A DNA stretch of 45,519 nt, from contig DBWJ01000107.1 of the NCBI GenBank assembly GCA_002308955.1, positions 1 to 45,519 on the forward strand, read 5' to 3'. Shown here piece by piece: positions 15,969-23,495 of the stretch. The notes below the pieces were generated by a model. That model had not been told where the DNA came from. It ran no database searches and worked only from the letters and a program-made list of their open reading frames with translations. Each line of letters opens with the position of its first letter. The stretch's first letter is position 1. A program made the translations under genes and the position numbers. Source of the DNA: Lachnoclostridium sp. UBA1241 (GTDB lineage: Bacteria > Bacillota > Clostridia > Lachnospirales > Lachnospiraceae).

Positions 15969-16670
15969 CTACCACTCGATCTCGCTTACCGGAAGCTTCT
16001 GCTCGTTAAGCTTGTCACTCCGGATCCGTCCGTCACGAAGCTTTACAACGCGGTCCGCCATGCTCTTAAGGGCGTCGTTATGGGTTACCATGATAACGGT
16101 GTTGCCGTATTGCTGATTGACACGCTCGAGGAGCGCTAAGATTTCTTTAGAAGTGTTATAGTCGAGTGCGCCGGTTGGTTCGTCGCACAGAAGAATGTCC
16201 GGATTTTTGATGACCGCCCGGCCGATTGCGGTCCGCTGCTGCTGTCCGCCCGAAAGCTGCGTCGGAAGCTTGTGCCGATGCTCGTAAAGGCCGAGCGTTT
16301 TCAGAAGCTCGTCCGTGTCGAGGGGATTCTTACTTAAATATGCTCCGACCTCCACATTCTCCCTTACCGTCAGGTTCGGGATCAGGTTATAAAGCTGGAA
16401 CACATACCCGAGATGGTCTCTGCGGTACTGCGTCAGCCGCTTTTCGTTCATGTCAGCGGTCTTCTCGCCGTCGATCATCACATAGCCCTCGTCGGCGTTA
16501 TCGATGCCGCCGATGATGTTAAGAAGCGTCGATTTGCCGCTTCCCGAGGGGCCGAGAAGCACGCAGAACTCTCCTTTTTCGATGTTAAGGTCGATGCCCG
16601 ACAGCACCGCCGTCTTCGCTTCGCCCTCGCCGTAGCTTTTCTTTACGCCTTTGATTTCCACAAAACTCAT
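15969..16670 (-). CDS. LolD/MacB-like ABC ATPase
   Basis: 233 residues from MSFVEIKGVKKSYGEGEAK. Walker A is GPSGSGKST, the Q-loop is in YVFQLYNLIPNLTV, the signature is LSGGQQQRTAIGRA, Walker B is LLCDEPTGALD, and the H-loop is VTHN. The LDYNTS variant after the D-loop and the overall form match ATPases partnered with FtsX-type permeases, which convert ATP hydrolysis to periplasm-side mechanical work. AAAGGAG lies 9-10 nt before the ATG at 16670. An in-frame extension to 16838 runs through the structured leader and terminator and is rejected. Confidence 0.93.
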   Translation of the reverse strand: MSFVEIKGVKKSYGEGEAKTAVLSGIDLNIEKGEFCVLLGPSGSGKSTLLNIIGGIDNADEGYVMIDGEKTADMNEKRLTQYRRDHLGYVFQLYNLIPNLTVRENVEVGAYLSKNPLDTDELLKTLGLYEHRHKLPTQLSGGQQQRTAIGRAVIKNPDILLCDEPTGALDYNTSKEILALLERVNQQYGNTVIMVTHNDALKSMADRVVKLRDGRIRSDKLNEQKLPVSEIEW

Positions 16671-16751
16671 TCTCACTCTCTCCTTTGATAAGATTTCGGC
16701 TCTCCCCTGTCTGACGGCGTTGTGCCTGCGCGCGTGGCATTTGCAATCATA

Positions 16752-16783
16752 CAAAAAAGAGCAGGTACCGTATGTACCTGCCC
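16752..16783 (-). terminator. Leader terminator of the riboswitch
   Basis: On the minus strand GCAGGTAC and GTACCTGC form a perfect 8-bp stem (plus 16761-16768 and 16774-16781) followed by six T. It lies between the aptamer and the ATPase start. Confidence 0.85.
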
Positions 16784-16799
16784 GAATTAACAAGCTTTT

Positions 16800-16915
16800 G
16801 AGACAAGTACAGCGGATGCCGTACTTAAGTCTCATCAATTAAGGCAAACCAGACTGCCGAAGCCGCCATGATGTTGATTTGCCACGCGTTGCCGCGTCGA
16901 TTACTCCCCTAAGGT
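16800..16915 (-). ncRNA. yybP-ykoY-type (Mn2+) riboswitch leader
   Basis: The minus-strand leader contains, in order, the landmarks of the yybP-ykoY class. These are AGGGGAGTA (near 16910), a P2 hairpin ACGCG-GCAA-CGCGT, ATCAACATCA (the family has UCAACAUACU), a stem GGCAAA...TTTGCC, and GATGAGACTT. The P1 stem is short (CTTA/TAAG). Downstream, GTACTTGTCTC (16800-16810) can pair either with GAGACTTAAGTAC of the aptamer 3' side or with GGGCAGGTAC of the terminator. Bound ligand should therefore prevent termination (ON switch). Class identity comes from remembered consensus motifs and was not computed. Confidence 0.65.
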
Positions 16916-16922
16916 TGTCTGT

Positions 16923-16951
16923 ATTATAACCCATCGGTTAGCGATAGTCAA
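16923..16951 (-). promoter_or_regulatory. Sigma-A promoter of the riboswitch-controlled ABC operon
   Basis: TTGACT (plus 16946-16951), a 17-bp spacer and TATAAT (plus 16923-16928) on the minus strand. Transcription would begin just before the aptamer. Confidence 0.85.
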
Positions 16952-16993
16952 CTCCCAAAAATCACTAACATTTTCCGGGGTTCTTACGCTTTT

Positions 16994-17018
16994 TGTGTCA
17001 TTTGTCACAAATCACACA
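16994..17018. promoter_or_regulatory. 25-bp near-perfect palindrome, possible operator
   Basis: TGTGTCATTTGT-C-ACAAATCACACA is symmetric except for one matched pair of positions. It overlaps the last codon and stop of the thioesterase gene and lies about 43 bp upstream of the -35 at 16946-16951. No T run follows in either direction at terminator distance, so an operator or RNA-stabilising hairpin is more likely. Confidence 0.45.
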
Positions 17019-17401
17019 TGCATGCCGGTCGTGTTGGCAATCGCGATCAGATTCCCGAGATCATCTTTCACGGTTACCTGAAAAAAACAGGTGCGCCGTC
17101 CGTCTTTAATCATATCGGCTGTTGCCGTAAGAACGGTTCCTTTTACAAGCGAAAGATAACTGATCTGGCTGACCGCCGTCACGGCGTGGTGCTCCGGACT
17201 GTTGGTGGCTACGGCAAATGCGAAGTCGCACAGCGTATAAACCGCTCCGCCCATTACGCCTCCGACCGCGTTTTTATGAATTTCGGTAATCGGCATACGG
17301 CACTTTGAGTAGTTCTCTCCGACCTCCTCGATGGTAATGCCGGAAGCCTCGGTGGCGTACTTATCATTTGCAAAGAATTTTCTTGCTTCCTGAAGTGTCA
17401 T
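17012..17401 (-). CDS. PaaI-family hotdog thioesterase
   Basis: 129 residues from MTLQEARKFF, the usual length of the family. The hotdog core with NAVGGVMGGAVYTLCDFAFAV contains the HKN-VGGV segment equivalent to the HGG active-site helix of PaaI/YbgC-like acyl-CoA thioesterases. The C-terminal strand TCFFQVTVKDDLGNLIA completes the fold. It hydrolyses an acyl-CoA; substrate not predictable. AGGAG lies 5 nt before the ATG at 17401. It follows metA by 61 bp. Confidence 0.88.
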   Translation of the reverse strand: MTLQEARKFFANDKYATEASGITIEEVGENYSKCRMPITEIHKNAVGGVMGGAVYTLCDFAFAVATNSPEHHAVTAVSQISYLSLVKGTVLTATADMIKDGRRTCFFQVTVKDDLGNLIAIANTTGMHV

Positions 17402-17462
17402 GTTCTCTCCTCTCAAAAAGCGCTTCAGTCAGTTTTAAGGCTGCAGCGTTCTTTCGTTTATT

Positions 17463-18383
17463 CTACTTTCCGATGCTCTCCACATCGTAAGGCGTAGCCT
17501 GGTATACATAATAGTTCACCCAGTTTGTATAAAGGGTGTTGGCATGCGCGCGCCACAGAAGAAGCGGTTTCTTCGTCGGATCGTTGTCCGGATAATAGTT
17601 CTTCGGCATCGCAATCGGAAGCCCTTTCGCGAGGTCGCGCTTATACTCTTTATCAAGCGTAACCCGGTCATACTCCGGATGCCCCATTACGAAAATCTGA
17701 CGGCCTTCCTTTGCCATCACGAGGAACACGCCTGCCTCGGGTGATTCGGCCATGATGGTAAGTTCCGGATTGGCGGCTATCGCGTCGCGGCTCACCGTCG
17801 TATGGCGGCTGTGCGGCATATAAAACTCATCGTCGAACCCGCGTACCAAAGGCTCGCGGCGGTTCATCACGCGGTGACGGAACAGTCCGAACATCTTCTC
17901 CGGAAGCGGAATCTTCGGAATCCCGTAATGATAGAAAAGCGCCGCCTGCGCACCCCAGCAGATGTGCAGGGTGCTCGTCACGTTGGTAAGGCTCCAGTCC
18001 ATAATCTGCTTGAGCTCGTCCCAGTAAAGGACCTCCTCAAACTCCATCTGCTCCACCGGCGCACCGGTAATGATCAGACCGTCGAATTTCTTCTCTTTTA
18101 CATCGTCAAATGTCAGATAAAACTGGTCCAAATGGCTCTTCGCGGTGTTGTTTCCGACGTAGGTTGCAGTAGTCAGAAACGTGATATCGAGCTGCAAGGG
18201 CGTATTGGAAAGGCTCCGAAGAAGGTGCACCTCGGTGTCCTCCTTAAGAGGCATCAGATTGAGAATCGCAATCTGTAACGGACGGATGTCCTGCGAAGTC
18301 GCGCGGTTCTCATCCATAACGAATATATTCTCATCGATTACGACCTGCCTTGCCGGCAAGTCATTTTGTACTTTGATCGGCAT
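17463..18383 (-). CDS. metA: Homoserine O-acyltransferase, probably acetyl-specific (MetA/MetAA)
   Basis: 306 residues, full length. The catalytic Cys142 is in ICWGAQAA, and the His and Glu of the triad are in MGHPEYD. The enzyme acylates homoserine, the first committed step of methionine synthesis. Position 111, which sets donor choice, is Glu in TGAPVEQME (E. coli has Gly), predicting acetyl-CoA rather than succinyl-CoA. GGAGAAAGG precedes the ATG. It lies 37 bp after ligA, leaving no room for its own SAM-responsive leader, so it is probably expressed with ligA or from a promoter inside that gene. Confidence 0.95.
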   Translation of the reverse strand: MPIKVQNDLPARQVVIDENIFVMDENRATSQDIRPLQIAILNLMPLKEDTEVHLLRSLSNTPLQLDITFLTTATYVGNNTAKSHLDQFYLTFDDVKEKKFDGLIITGAPVEQMEFEEVLYWDELKQIMDWSLTNVTSTLHICWGAQAALFYHYGIPKIPLPEKMFGLFRHRVMNRREPLVRGFDDEFYMPHSRHTTVSRDAIAANPELTIMAESPEAGVFLVMAKEGRQIFVMGHPEYDRVTLDKEYKRDLAKGLPIAMPKNYYPDNDPTKKPLLLWRAHANTLYTNWVNYYVYQATPYDVESIGK

Positions 18384-18420
18384 AGTGTATCCTTTCTCCT
18401 AAGCAAACCGAACCGGTTCC

Positions 18421-20406
18421 CTATTCCCCGACGAGTGCAAGAAAATCGTCTTCGGAAATAATCGGAATTCCGAGTTCCTTCGCTTTTTTATTCTTACTCG
18501 ACCCGCTTGCGGTGTCGTTATTAATCAGATAATCGGTTTTCGCGGAAACCGAACCCGCTACCTTTCCGCCGCGCTCCTCAATGAAATCCTTGACAGCGTC
18601 TCGGTTCGGAAAATGCGAAACCGCTCCGGTAATTACGAATGTCTTACCGGTAATCGGCGAATTCTTGACCTCCTCCTGTGCCTCGAAAGACACTACTCCG
18701 AGAAGGTCGCTAAGCATTCGGGCGTACTCCGGGTCGGCCATGTAAGCGGTCACATTTGCCGCAAGCACGGCACCGAGACCGGGGATATCCGTGAGGCTTT
18801 CCGCGGTGGCGTTTCGGATTGCATCCATGTCATAGTTGAATGCCTTACAGATCAGTTTGGCGTTCGCAAGGCCGATGCCGGGGATTCCGAGGCTATAGAG
18901 GAACTTCGGCATGCTGACAGTCTGCGCCTTGCGGGCTGCTGCGAGCAGGTTCTCGAAGGACTTCTCACCGAAGCCTTCCATCTGCACGAATTCCTCGCGG
19001 ATTTCGGGAGTGTCCATGCGGAACAGATCGGCCGGTTCCTTAATGAAACCGCGTCCGATCAGCTTCTCGATCGTCATCTCCGAAAGCCCTTCGATGTTCA
19101 TCGCGTCGCGGCTTACGAAGTGGCTGAACAGTTTGATTTTCTTTGCAAGGCAGTTCGGATTCGTGCAGTAAAGCGCTTTGGCTTCGAACAGCGCGCGCAC
19201 CTCGGTGGGCCCGCCGCACACGGGGCAGGTCTTCGGAATCTCGATATTGCCGCTCTTGGTAAGGTCTTCCGCAATCTGCGGAATGATCATGTTGGCTTTG
19301 TAAACCGTAATCTCATCGCCGATGCCGAGCTGCAGTTCTTCCATCACGCTGAGGTTATGCACGCTTGCGCGGCTTACGGTCGTGCCCTCAAGCTCGACCG
19401 GCTCGAAGATGGCAACCGGGTTGATAAGACCGGTTCTTGACGGGCTCCACTCGATTGAAAGGAGCTTCGTCTGACGCGTCTCGTCCTTCCATTTGAAGGC
19501 AATCGCATTTCTCGGGAACTTCGCGGTGCGCCCGAGACTGTTTCCGTAAGCGATGTCGTTATAGGTAAGCACCAGCCCGTCCGACGGGAAATCATTGGTC
19601 GCAACATGGTCTGCAAACCACTGAATCGTCTCGAGCATGCTATCCTTGTTGACTTTCTTATATTCGACCGGGTCGAAACCGAGCTCACGAAGGTAGTTGA
19701 GCTGCTCCTCGCGGGTCGTAAAGCCGTCCGCCCCGTCCATGCTTATAAGGGCAAACGGGAACAGATACACGTTCCGTTCCGCCGTAATGCGGTTATTAAG
19801 CTGTCTTACAGTTCCGCTGCAGAGGTTCCGGGGATTCTTATAACGATCCTCGTCCTTCTCGATTGCGGCGTTAATCTGCTCAAAGTCGCTGTAGCGGATA
19901 ACCGCTTCGCCGCGCAGCACCAATTCGCCTTTGTAGGCGATTTTCAGAGGAATATTCTTAAACACGCGGGCGTTATTGGTGATAACCTCACCGATTTCGC
20001 CGTTGCCGCGGGTTACGGCTTTATAAAGCTCACCGTCCCGGTAGGTAAGAACAACGGTCAGACCGTCCATCTTCCAGGAAAGGATGCTTTCCTGCTCGCC
20101 GGTCCAGCTGACAAGGGCCTCGCGGTCCTTCGTCTTATCAAGCGAAAGCATCGGGCTCTCGTGCCGCTCCTTCGGAAGCTCCGAAAGAATCTCATAGCCG
20201 GCGTGCTGCGTCGGGCTGTTCGCAAGCACAAAGCCGGTCTCCTCCTCGAGCGCGCGCAGTTCATCATAGAGCGCGTCGTACTCGAAGTTCGACATAATCT
20301 CCCGGTCTTCCTGCTCGTAAGCCTTCGCGGCCTTATCGAGAAGCTCCGTCAGTTCGGTTATACGCTGTTTCTTGTCCACGTTGATGTAATCCTTTTTGTT
20401 CTTCAC
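18421..20406 (-). CDS. ligA: NAD+-dependent DNA ligase
   Basis: 661 residues. The N-terminal Ia domain is followed by the adenylation domain with SWKMDG (Lys112 takes AMP). The OB fold comes next, then a four-Cys zinc finger (CPVCGG...YCTNPNC, about 392-417). The helix-hairpin-helix region (about 425-570) and a C-terminal BRCT (about 585-661) complete it. It seals nicks in replication and repair. The start is GTG at 20406, with only a weak AGCAGG Shine-Dalgarno. Two hairpins occupy the 84-bp gap between rluF and ligA. Confidence 0.97.
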   Translation of the reverse strand: MKNKKDYINVDKKQRITELTELLDKAAKAYEQEDREIMSNFEYDALYDELRALEEETGFVLANSPTQHAGYEILSELPKERHESPMLSLDKTKDREALVSWTGEQESILSWKMDGLTVVLTYRDGELYKAVTRGNGEIGEVITNNARVFKNIPLKIAYKGELVLRGEAVIRYSDFEQINAAIEKDEDRYKNPRNLCSGTVRQLNNRITAERNVYLFPFALISMDGADGFTTREEQLNYLRELGFDPVEYKKVNKDSMLETIQWFADHVATNDFPSDGLVLTYNDIAYGNSLGRTAKFPRNAIAFKWKDETRQTKLLSIEWSPSRTGLINPVAIFEPVELEGTTVSRASVHNLSVMEELQLGIGDEITVYKANMIIPQIAEDLTKSGNIEIPKTCPVCGGPTEVRALFEAKALYCTNPNCLAKKIKLFSHFVSRDAMNIEGLSEMTIEKLIGRGFIKEPADLFRMDTPEIREEFVQMEGFGEKSFENLLAAARKAQTVSMPKFLYSLGIPGIGLANAKLICKAFNYDMDAIRNATAESLTDIPGLGAVLAANVTAYMADPEYARMLSDLLGVVSFEAQEEVKNSPITGKTFVITGAVSHFPNRDAVKDFIEERGGKVAGSVSAKTDYLINNDTASGSSKNKKAKELGIPIISEDDFLALVGE

Positions 20407-20435
20407 TTTGCCTGCTGCTCCGGCAGCCGGTTTCC

Positions 20436-20478
20436 GTATGGCACCATACTTGTCGGTTCACCGGGAACTGTCCCGGTG
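20436..20478. other. Pair of perfect short hairpins before ligA
   Basis: GTATGGCACCATAC (20436-20449) and CACCGGGA-ACTG-TCCCGGTG (20459-20478) are adjacent perfect dyads in the rluF-ligA gap. Neither has a T run, so they are not ordinary terminators; they could stabilise or process the transcript. Confidence 0.5.
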
Positions 20479-20490
20479 TCACATTTGGCG

Positions 20491-21204
20491 TTACTCAGCG
20501 AGCATCTTCTTGAGCTCTTCGAGTTCCTTCGGCGTAACCTCGCGGTACTTTCCGCTCGGCAGGTCGCCGAGAAGAATGTTCATGACACGTACGCGCTTCA
20601 GCGCGACCACCTTGTACTCGAGGTATTCGCACATGCGGCGGATCTGGCGGTTCATGCCCTGGATCAGTACGATCCGGAAGAAGCATTCGCCGAGCTGCTG
20701 CACCTTGCACGGCGCGGTTTTCCTGCCGAGCACCGGAACGCCGTGTGCCATGCTGTGCAGGAATTCGGCCGTTACCGGCTTGTCCACGCGCACCAGGTAT
20801 TCCTTTTCGTGCCCTTCGCCGGCCTTTGCAATCCGGTTGGCGAGGTCGCCGTCGTTAGTCAAAAGAATCAGCCCACTGGAGTTTTTATCCAGACGGCCGA
20901 CCGTGTAAATCCGCTTGTTGTAATGAATATAATCGATGATATTATCGGGATTGCTGCGGTCGGAGGTGCACTCCACGCCCCGCGGCTTGTGAAAGGCGAG
21001 AACGACTTTGTCGTCCTTCTTCGTAAGCACCGCTTCCTTCCCGCGCACCAGGACCTTCTGTCCCGGAAGCACTCTCGTTCCGAGCGTCGCCGTCTGTCCG
21101 TCAACCGTAACAGCGCCGTCCTCAATCAGGCGGTCGGCTTCCCTTCGGGAGCAGACTCCCGCGTCACTCAGATATTTATTGATTCGGATTCCGTCCTGTT
21201 CCAT
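20491..21204 (-). CDS. rluF: 23S rRNA pseudouridine synthase, RluF-like
   Basis: 237 residues. An S4 RNA-binding domain (about 6-55) precedes an RsuA/RluB/RluF-type catalytic domain with the nucleophile in GRLDKNSSG (Asp106). NRQIRRMCEYLEYKV and KRVRVMNI resemble E. coli RluF more than RluB. RluF modifies U2604 of 23S rRNA. The start MEQDGIRINKYL is standard. It is 84 bp upstream of ligA. Confidence 0.88.
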   Translation of the reverse strand: MEQDGIRINKYLSDAGVCSRREADRLIEDGAVTVDGQTATLGTRVLPGQKVLVRGKEAVLTKKDDKVVLAFHKPRGVECTSDRSNPDNIIDYIHYNKRIYTVGRLDKNSSGLILLTNDGDLANRIAKAGEGHEKEYLVRVDKPVTAEFLHSMAHGVPVLGRKTAPCKVQQLGECFFRIVLIQGMNRQIRRMCEYLEYKVVALKRVRVMNILLGDLPSGKYREVTPKELEELKKMLAE

Positions 21205-21268
21205 ACCTGCTCATTTCCAAATACCGGTGTAGCATTTTCCGATGCGTGCCCGGTCTTATATTCCGTTC

Positions 21269-21958
21269 TTAAAAACCGACTTCCGCCTGCTCTGCCTCAC
21301 GGATCTTAAACTTGATGATTCCCTCGGAGGCGCTGGCGCTGTAATCTTCCGAGAGTACAACGATGTCCTGGGTATTCTTCATACCGCGGTGCGGCCGGTA
21401 AGGCTTCTTCGTCTGCGCTGCCTGGAACGAGAAATCCATCTTTCTCACGTCCGTCATATACCGCTCGCCGTCATGATTCTTATAGAATTCTTCCTCGGCC
21501 ATATCAAGCCACGCATATACGTAAGCGCAGCGCTCCTGCGGCTCGTCCGCGTTCCTCTCGCCGAAGTCCCGGAAGCGAAGCTCTTCCGTAACGGTATCAT
21601 TATCCTGATAGCAGATCTGAATGCAGTCCTTCTGCACAATGATGTGCGCAGCGAAATTGTAAGCGAAGTTGCATTTCTCGATGACTTCGCGCAAAATCTT
21701 AGAGTTGCTGTACTTCTCGTCGTGCGACCAATACAGATCCACCGCCTCGCGATACACATCGGCGGACTTCTCCTCGGCAGCCGCACGGATCCGGCGGTTG
21801 TCCTTCTCAATCGATCTCAGCTGGCTCTTCGTGTCAATCTCATCCCGGTAGAAATACTTAAGCACCTTGCCGTTCTCCCGGAACACCACCCTGAGAACCG
21901 CTCCGACAACGACCACAGACAAAAGATAAAACATACCCATCCCCCGATCAATCTTCAT
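21269..21958 (-). CDS. Hypothetical single-pass membrane protein
   Basis: 229 residues. One N-terminal helix (about 8-25, FYLLSVVVVGAVLRVVF) is followed by a charged, helical cytoplasmic or extracellular part with Lys/Glu/Arg-rich stretches. I recognise no catalytic motif. An internal ATG seven codons in (MGMFYLL) is an alternative start. It sits 65 bp before rluF and 88 bp after the nuclease-like gene; no terminator lies between. Confidence 0.6.
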   Translation of the reverse strand: MKIDRGMGMFYLLSVVVVGAVLRVVFRENGKVLKYFYRDEIDTKSQLRSIEKDNRRIRAAAEEKSADVYREAVDLYWSHDEKYSNSKILREVIEKCNFAYNFAAHIIVQKDCIQICYQDNDTVTEELRFRDFGERNADEPQERCAYVYAWLDMAEEEFYKNHDGERYMTDVRKMDFSFQAAQTKKPYRPHRGMKNTQDIVVLSEDYSASASEGIIKFKIREAEQAEVGF

Positions 21959-22045
21959 AACTGAAGAGATATCATGCCTATTAGGATTATTTTACCATAT
22001 TCCGCAGTTTTTTCAACCTTTATTGCAGACCGGTACTGTTACGTT

Positions 22046-22864
22046 TTAAAGCAACATTCTGTTAATCCATCTGTCTATTGCTTTCGGGAGCAGCGAATAC
22101 TCCGAAGCCTCTTCCGTCACAATCAGATTCTCTCCCACATGGTAGCCATTCTCTTCATATGCGTCTATCTTTCTGAGTGCACTATTGGCATATTCGTAAT
22201 CTCCCATCATGCCAAGATGCTCCCAAAAGATAACCTTACGTCTGCGTACATTCAAGCAGCGGAAATCCGGCCGAATTGTACCGATTCCATTCAAATGAAG
22301 AGGGAATTCATATTGATAAGGGATACCGCAATTATGAAGCCGCTCCGCAATCATCCATTCCGCTTTTGACCGTACCATTTCCCCCTGTGAAGTTTTGTAC
22401 TGCATGTTTTCTTCATGATGCCTCGGCGGCAGATACTGTTCCGAAAGGAAGTCCTTGATTACATTTTCCTCCGTTGGAATGATTCGCTTCACAATAGCTT
22501 TTCTGGCATCCGATAAACTATCAAAGCAGTTCTCCATACCAGCCAGACGATTGCGCAACAGGAATCTCTTAATCTCTTTGATTTCCTGCTCCGCCTGCGC
22601 CTGAATTTGCTCATAATACTCCGCATTAACAATTCTCTCAGCGATTGTCTTTCTTTTACCAGAGAGATACTGCCACCGCTCGGAACCTTCCTCCTGCCAG
22701 TAGTACTGAAACGCTTTCTTCCGGCGACACGTCTTCAACGCACCTCCCGGATGCTTATAATGATTGCGAGCCAAATCATTCAGCAGCTTTTCCAGCACAT
22801 CACACCGCTCTTTCAACAGAGAAAAGATTTCTTCCCTGTTGCTTTCCAATCTGAAATAATCCAT
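22046..22864 (-). CDS. PD-(D/E)XK nuclease-like protein downstream of array B
   Basis: 272 residues from MDYFRLESNREEIF. The C-terminal half has a PD-(D/E)XK-like layout: Glu169 in SKAEWMIA, Asp200 in RPDF, and the next core strand VIFWEH (Glu215), followed by LGMMGDYEYA. This WEHLGMM block recurs, to my recollection, in uncharacterised Clostridia nucleases. The N-terminal half has a coiled, charged region (about 70-120) that may bind nucleic acid. GGGGGTGG lies just before the ATG, and a promoter is at 22892-22921. Array B lies directly upstream in its transcription direction. Nuclease activity is inferred, not certain. Confidence 0.65.
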   Translation of the reverse strand: MDYFRLESNREEIFSLLKERCDVLEKLLNDLARNHYKHPGGALKTCRRKKAFQYYWQEEGSERWQYLSGKRKTIAERIVNAEYYEQIQAQAEQEIKEIKRFLLRNRLAGMENCFDSLSDARKAIVKRIIPTEENVIKDFLSEQYLPPRHHEENMQYKTSQGEMVRSKAEWMIAERLHNCGIPYQYEFPLHLNGIGTIRPDFRCLNVRRRKVIFWEHLGMMGDYEYANSALRKIDAYEENGYHVGENLIVTEEASEYSLLPKAIDRWINRMLL

Positions 22865-22891
22865 AGCCACCCCCAACAAGTTTGTGGGAAC

Positions 22892-22921
22892 AGTATATTC
22901 ATAACGGCAAGCGATTTGCAA
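22892..22921 (-). promoter_or_regulatory. Promoter of the nuclease-like gene
   Basis: On the minus strand TTGCAA (plus 22916-22921) and TATACT (plus 22892-22897) have an 18-bp spacer, about 28 bp before the start codon at 22864. Array B starts some 145 bp further upstream. Confidence 0.6.
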
Positions 22922-23066
22922 GTAGAAAATCCGGACGGAAAATTGGTCAAGTTTTATTAGAAAAAATGCACAAAAACAGAGGACGCAAACGCTGAAAAGG
23001 TCAGTATTTATAAGGGTTTGCGATATGAAAAACCAATAATAGCGATCAATTCAAGAAAACAGCACA

Positions 23067-23399
23067 AGATGCATGCTATTCTACTACTTTTCCCCTTCTT
23101 GCATGCATATTGATCCGTTGAAAACCGTTGTCAGTCCTAAACTGCATGCAAAACAACATGAACCTACTCTTTTGCATGCATCTCATCGTCATTACCATAC
23201 TATGATTCCTCACAAGTGCATGCAAAACTGCATAAAATCGCCTTCCAGCATGCACTCTTCTCATCATAACGATTTTTCCCTCAAAAAAAAGCATGCAAGA
23301 AGACCCAAAACCACATTTTTGCATGCACCTCTTCAATCATAACGGATTTCGCCATCAGAAAAGCATGTTATTTGCTCAAAAGCTTCTCTTTTGCATGCA
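23067..23399. repeat. Array B: five pairs of GCATGC sites, 30 bp apart, repeating every ~73 bp
   Basis: GCATGC starts at 23071/23101, 23144/23174, 23218/23248, 23291/23321 and 23363/23393 (23363 is GCATGT). Within each pair the offset is exactly 30 bp; between pairs it is 42-44, so pairs repeat every 72-74 bp. Paired sites form dyads such as TGCATGCAAAA...TTTTGCATGCA (pair 2) and AGTGCATGC...GCATGCACT (pair 3). Pair interiors are variable. The longer between-pair segments share a weak motif, CTAACG or CATAACG followed by RWTTYC, clearest in the last three. The gap 22922-23435 contains no convincing gene. Function unknown. Confidence 0.88.
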
Positions 23400-23435
23400 A
23401 TTCACCCGTTCTAACGAATTCCGACATCGTAAAGC

Positions 23436-23469
23436 AAAAAATGTGGCAACGGAATAACCGTTGCCACAT
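23436..23469 (-). terminator. Intrinsic terminator after purD
   Basis: Perfect 12-bp stem ATGTGGCAACGG / CCGTTGCCACAT with a 5-nt loop (plus 23441-23469), followed on the minus strand by five T. It closes the pur transcript and separates it from array B. Confidence 0.92.
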
Positions 23470-23495
23470 TAAAAAACATAATCTAAAACTTTTCC

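Noticed and set aside
16671..16838. In-frame N-terminal extension of the ABC ATPase
   Set aside because: It would translate the terminator and riboswitch expression platform; an SD-led ATG at 16670 fits the family start.
23073..23342. Reading frames of 86-89 residues on both strands through array B
   Set aside because: They run through the repeats, have no Shine-Dalgarno, low-complexity Cys/Met/His-rich products forced by GCATGCA words, and the 73-bp period is not a multiple of three.
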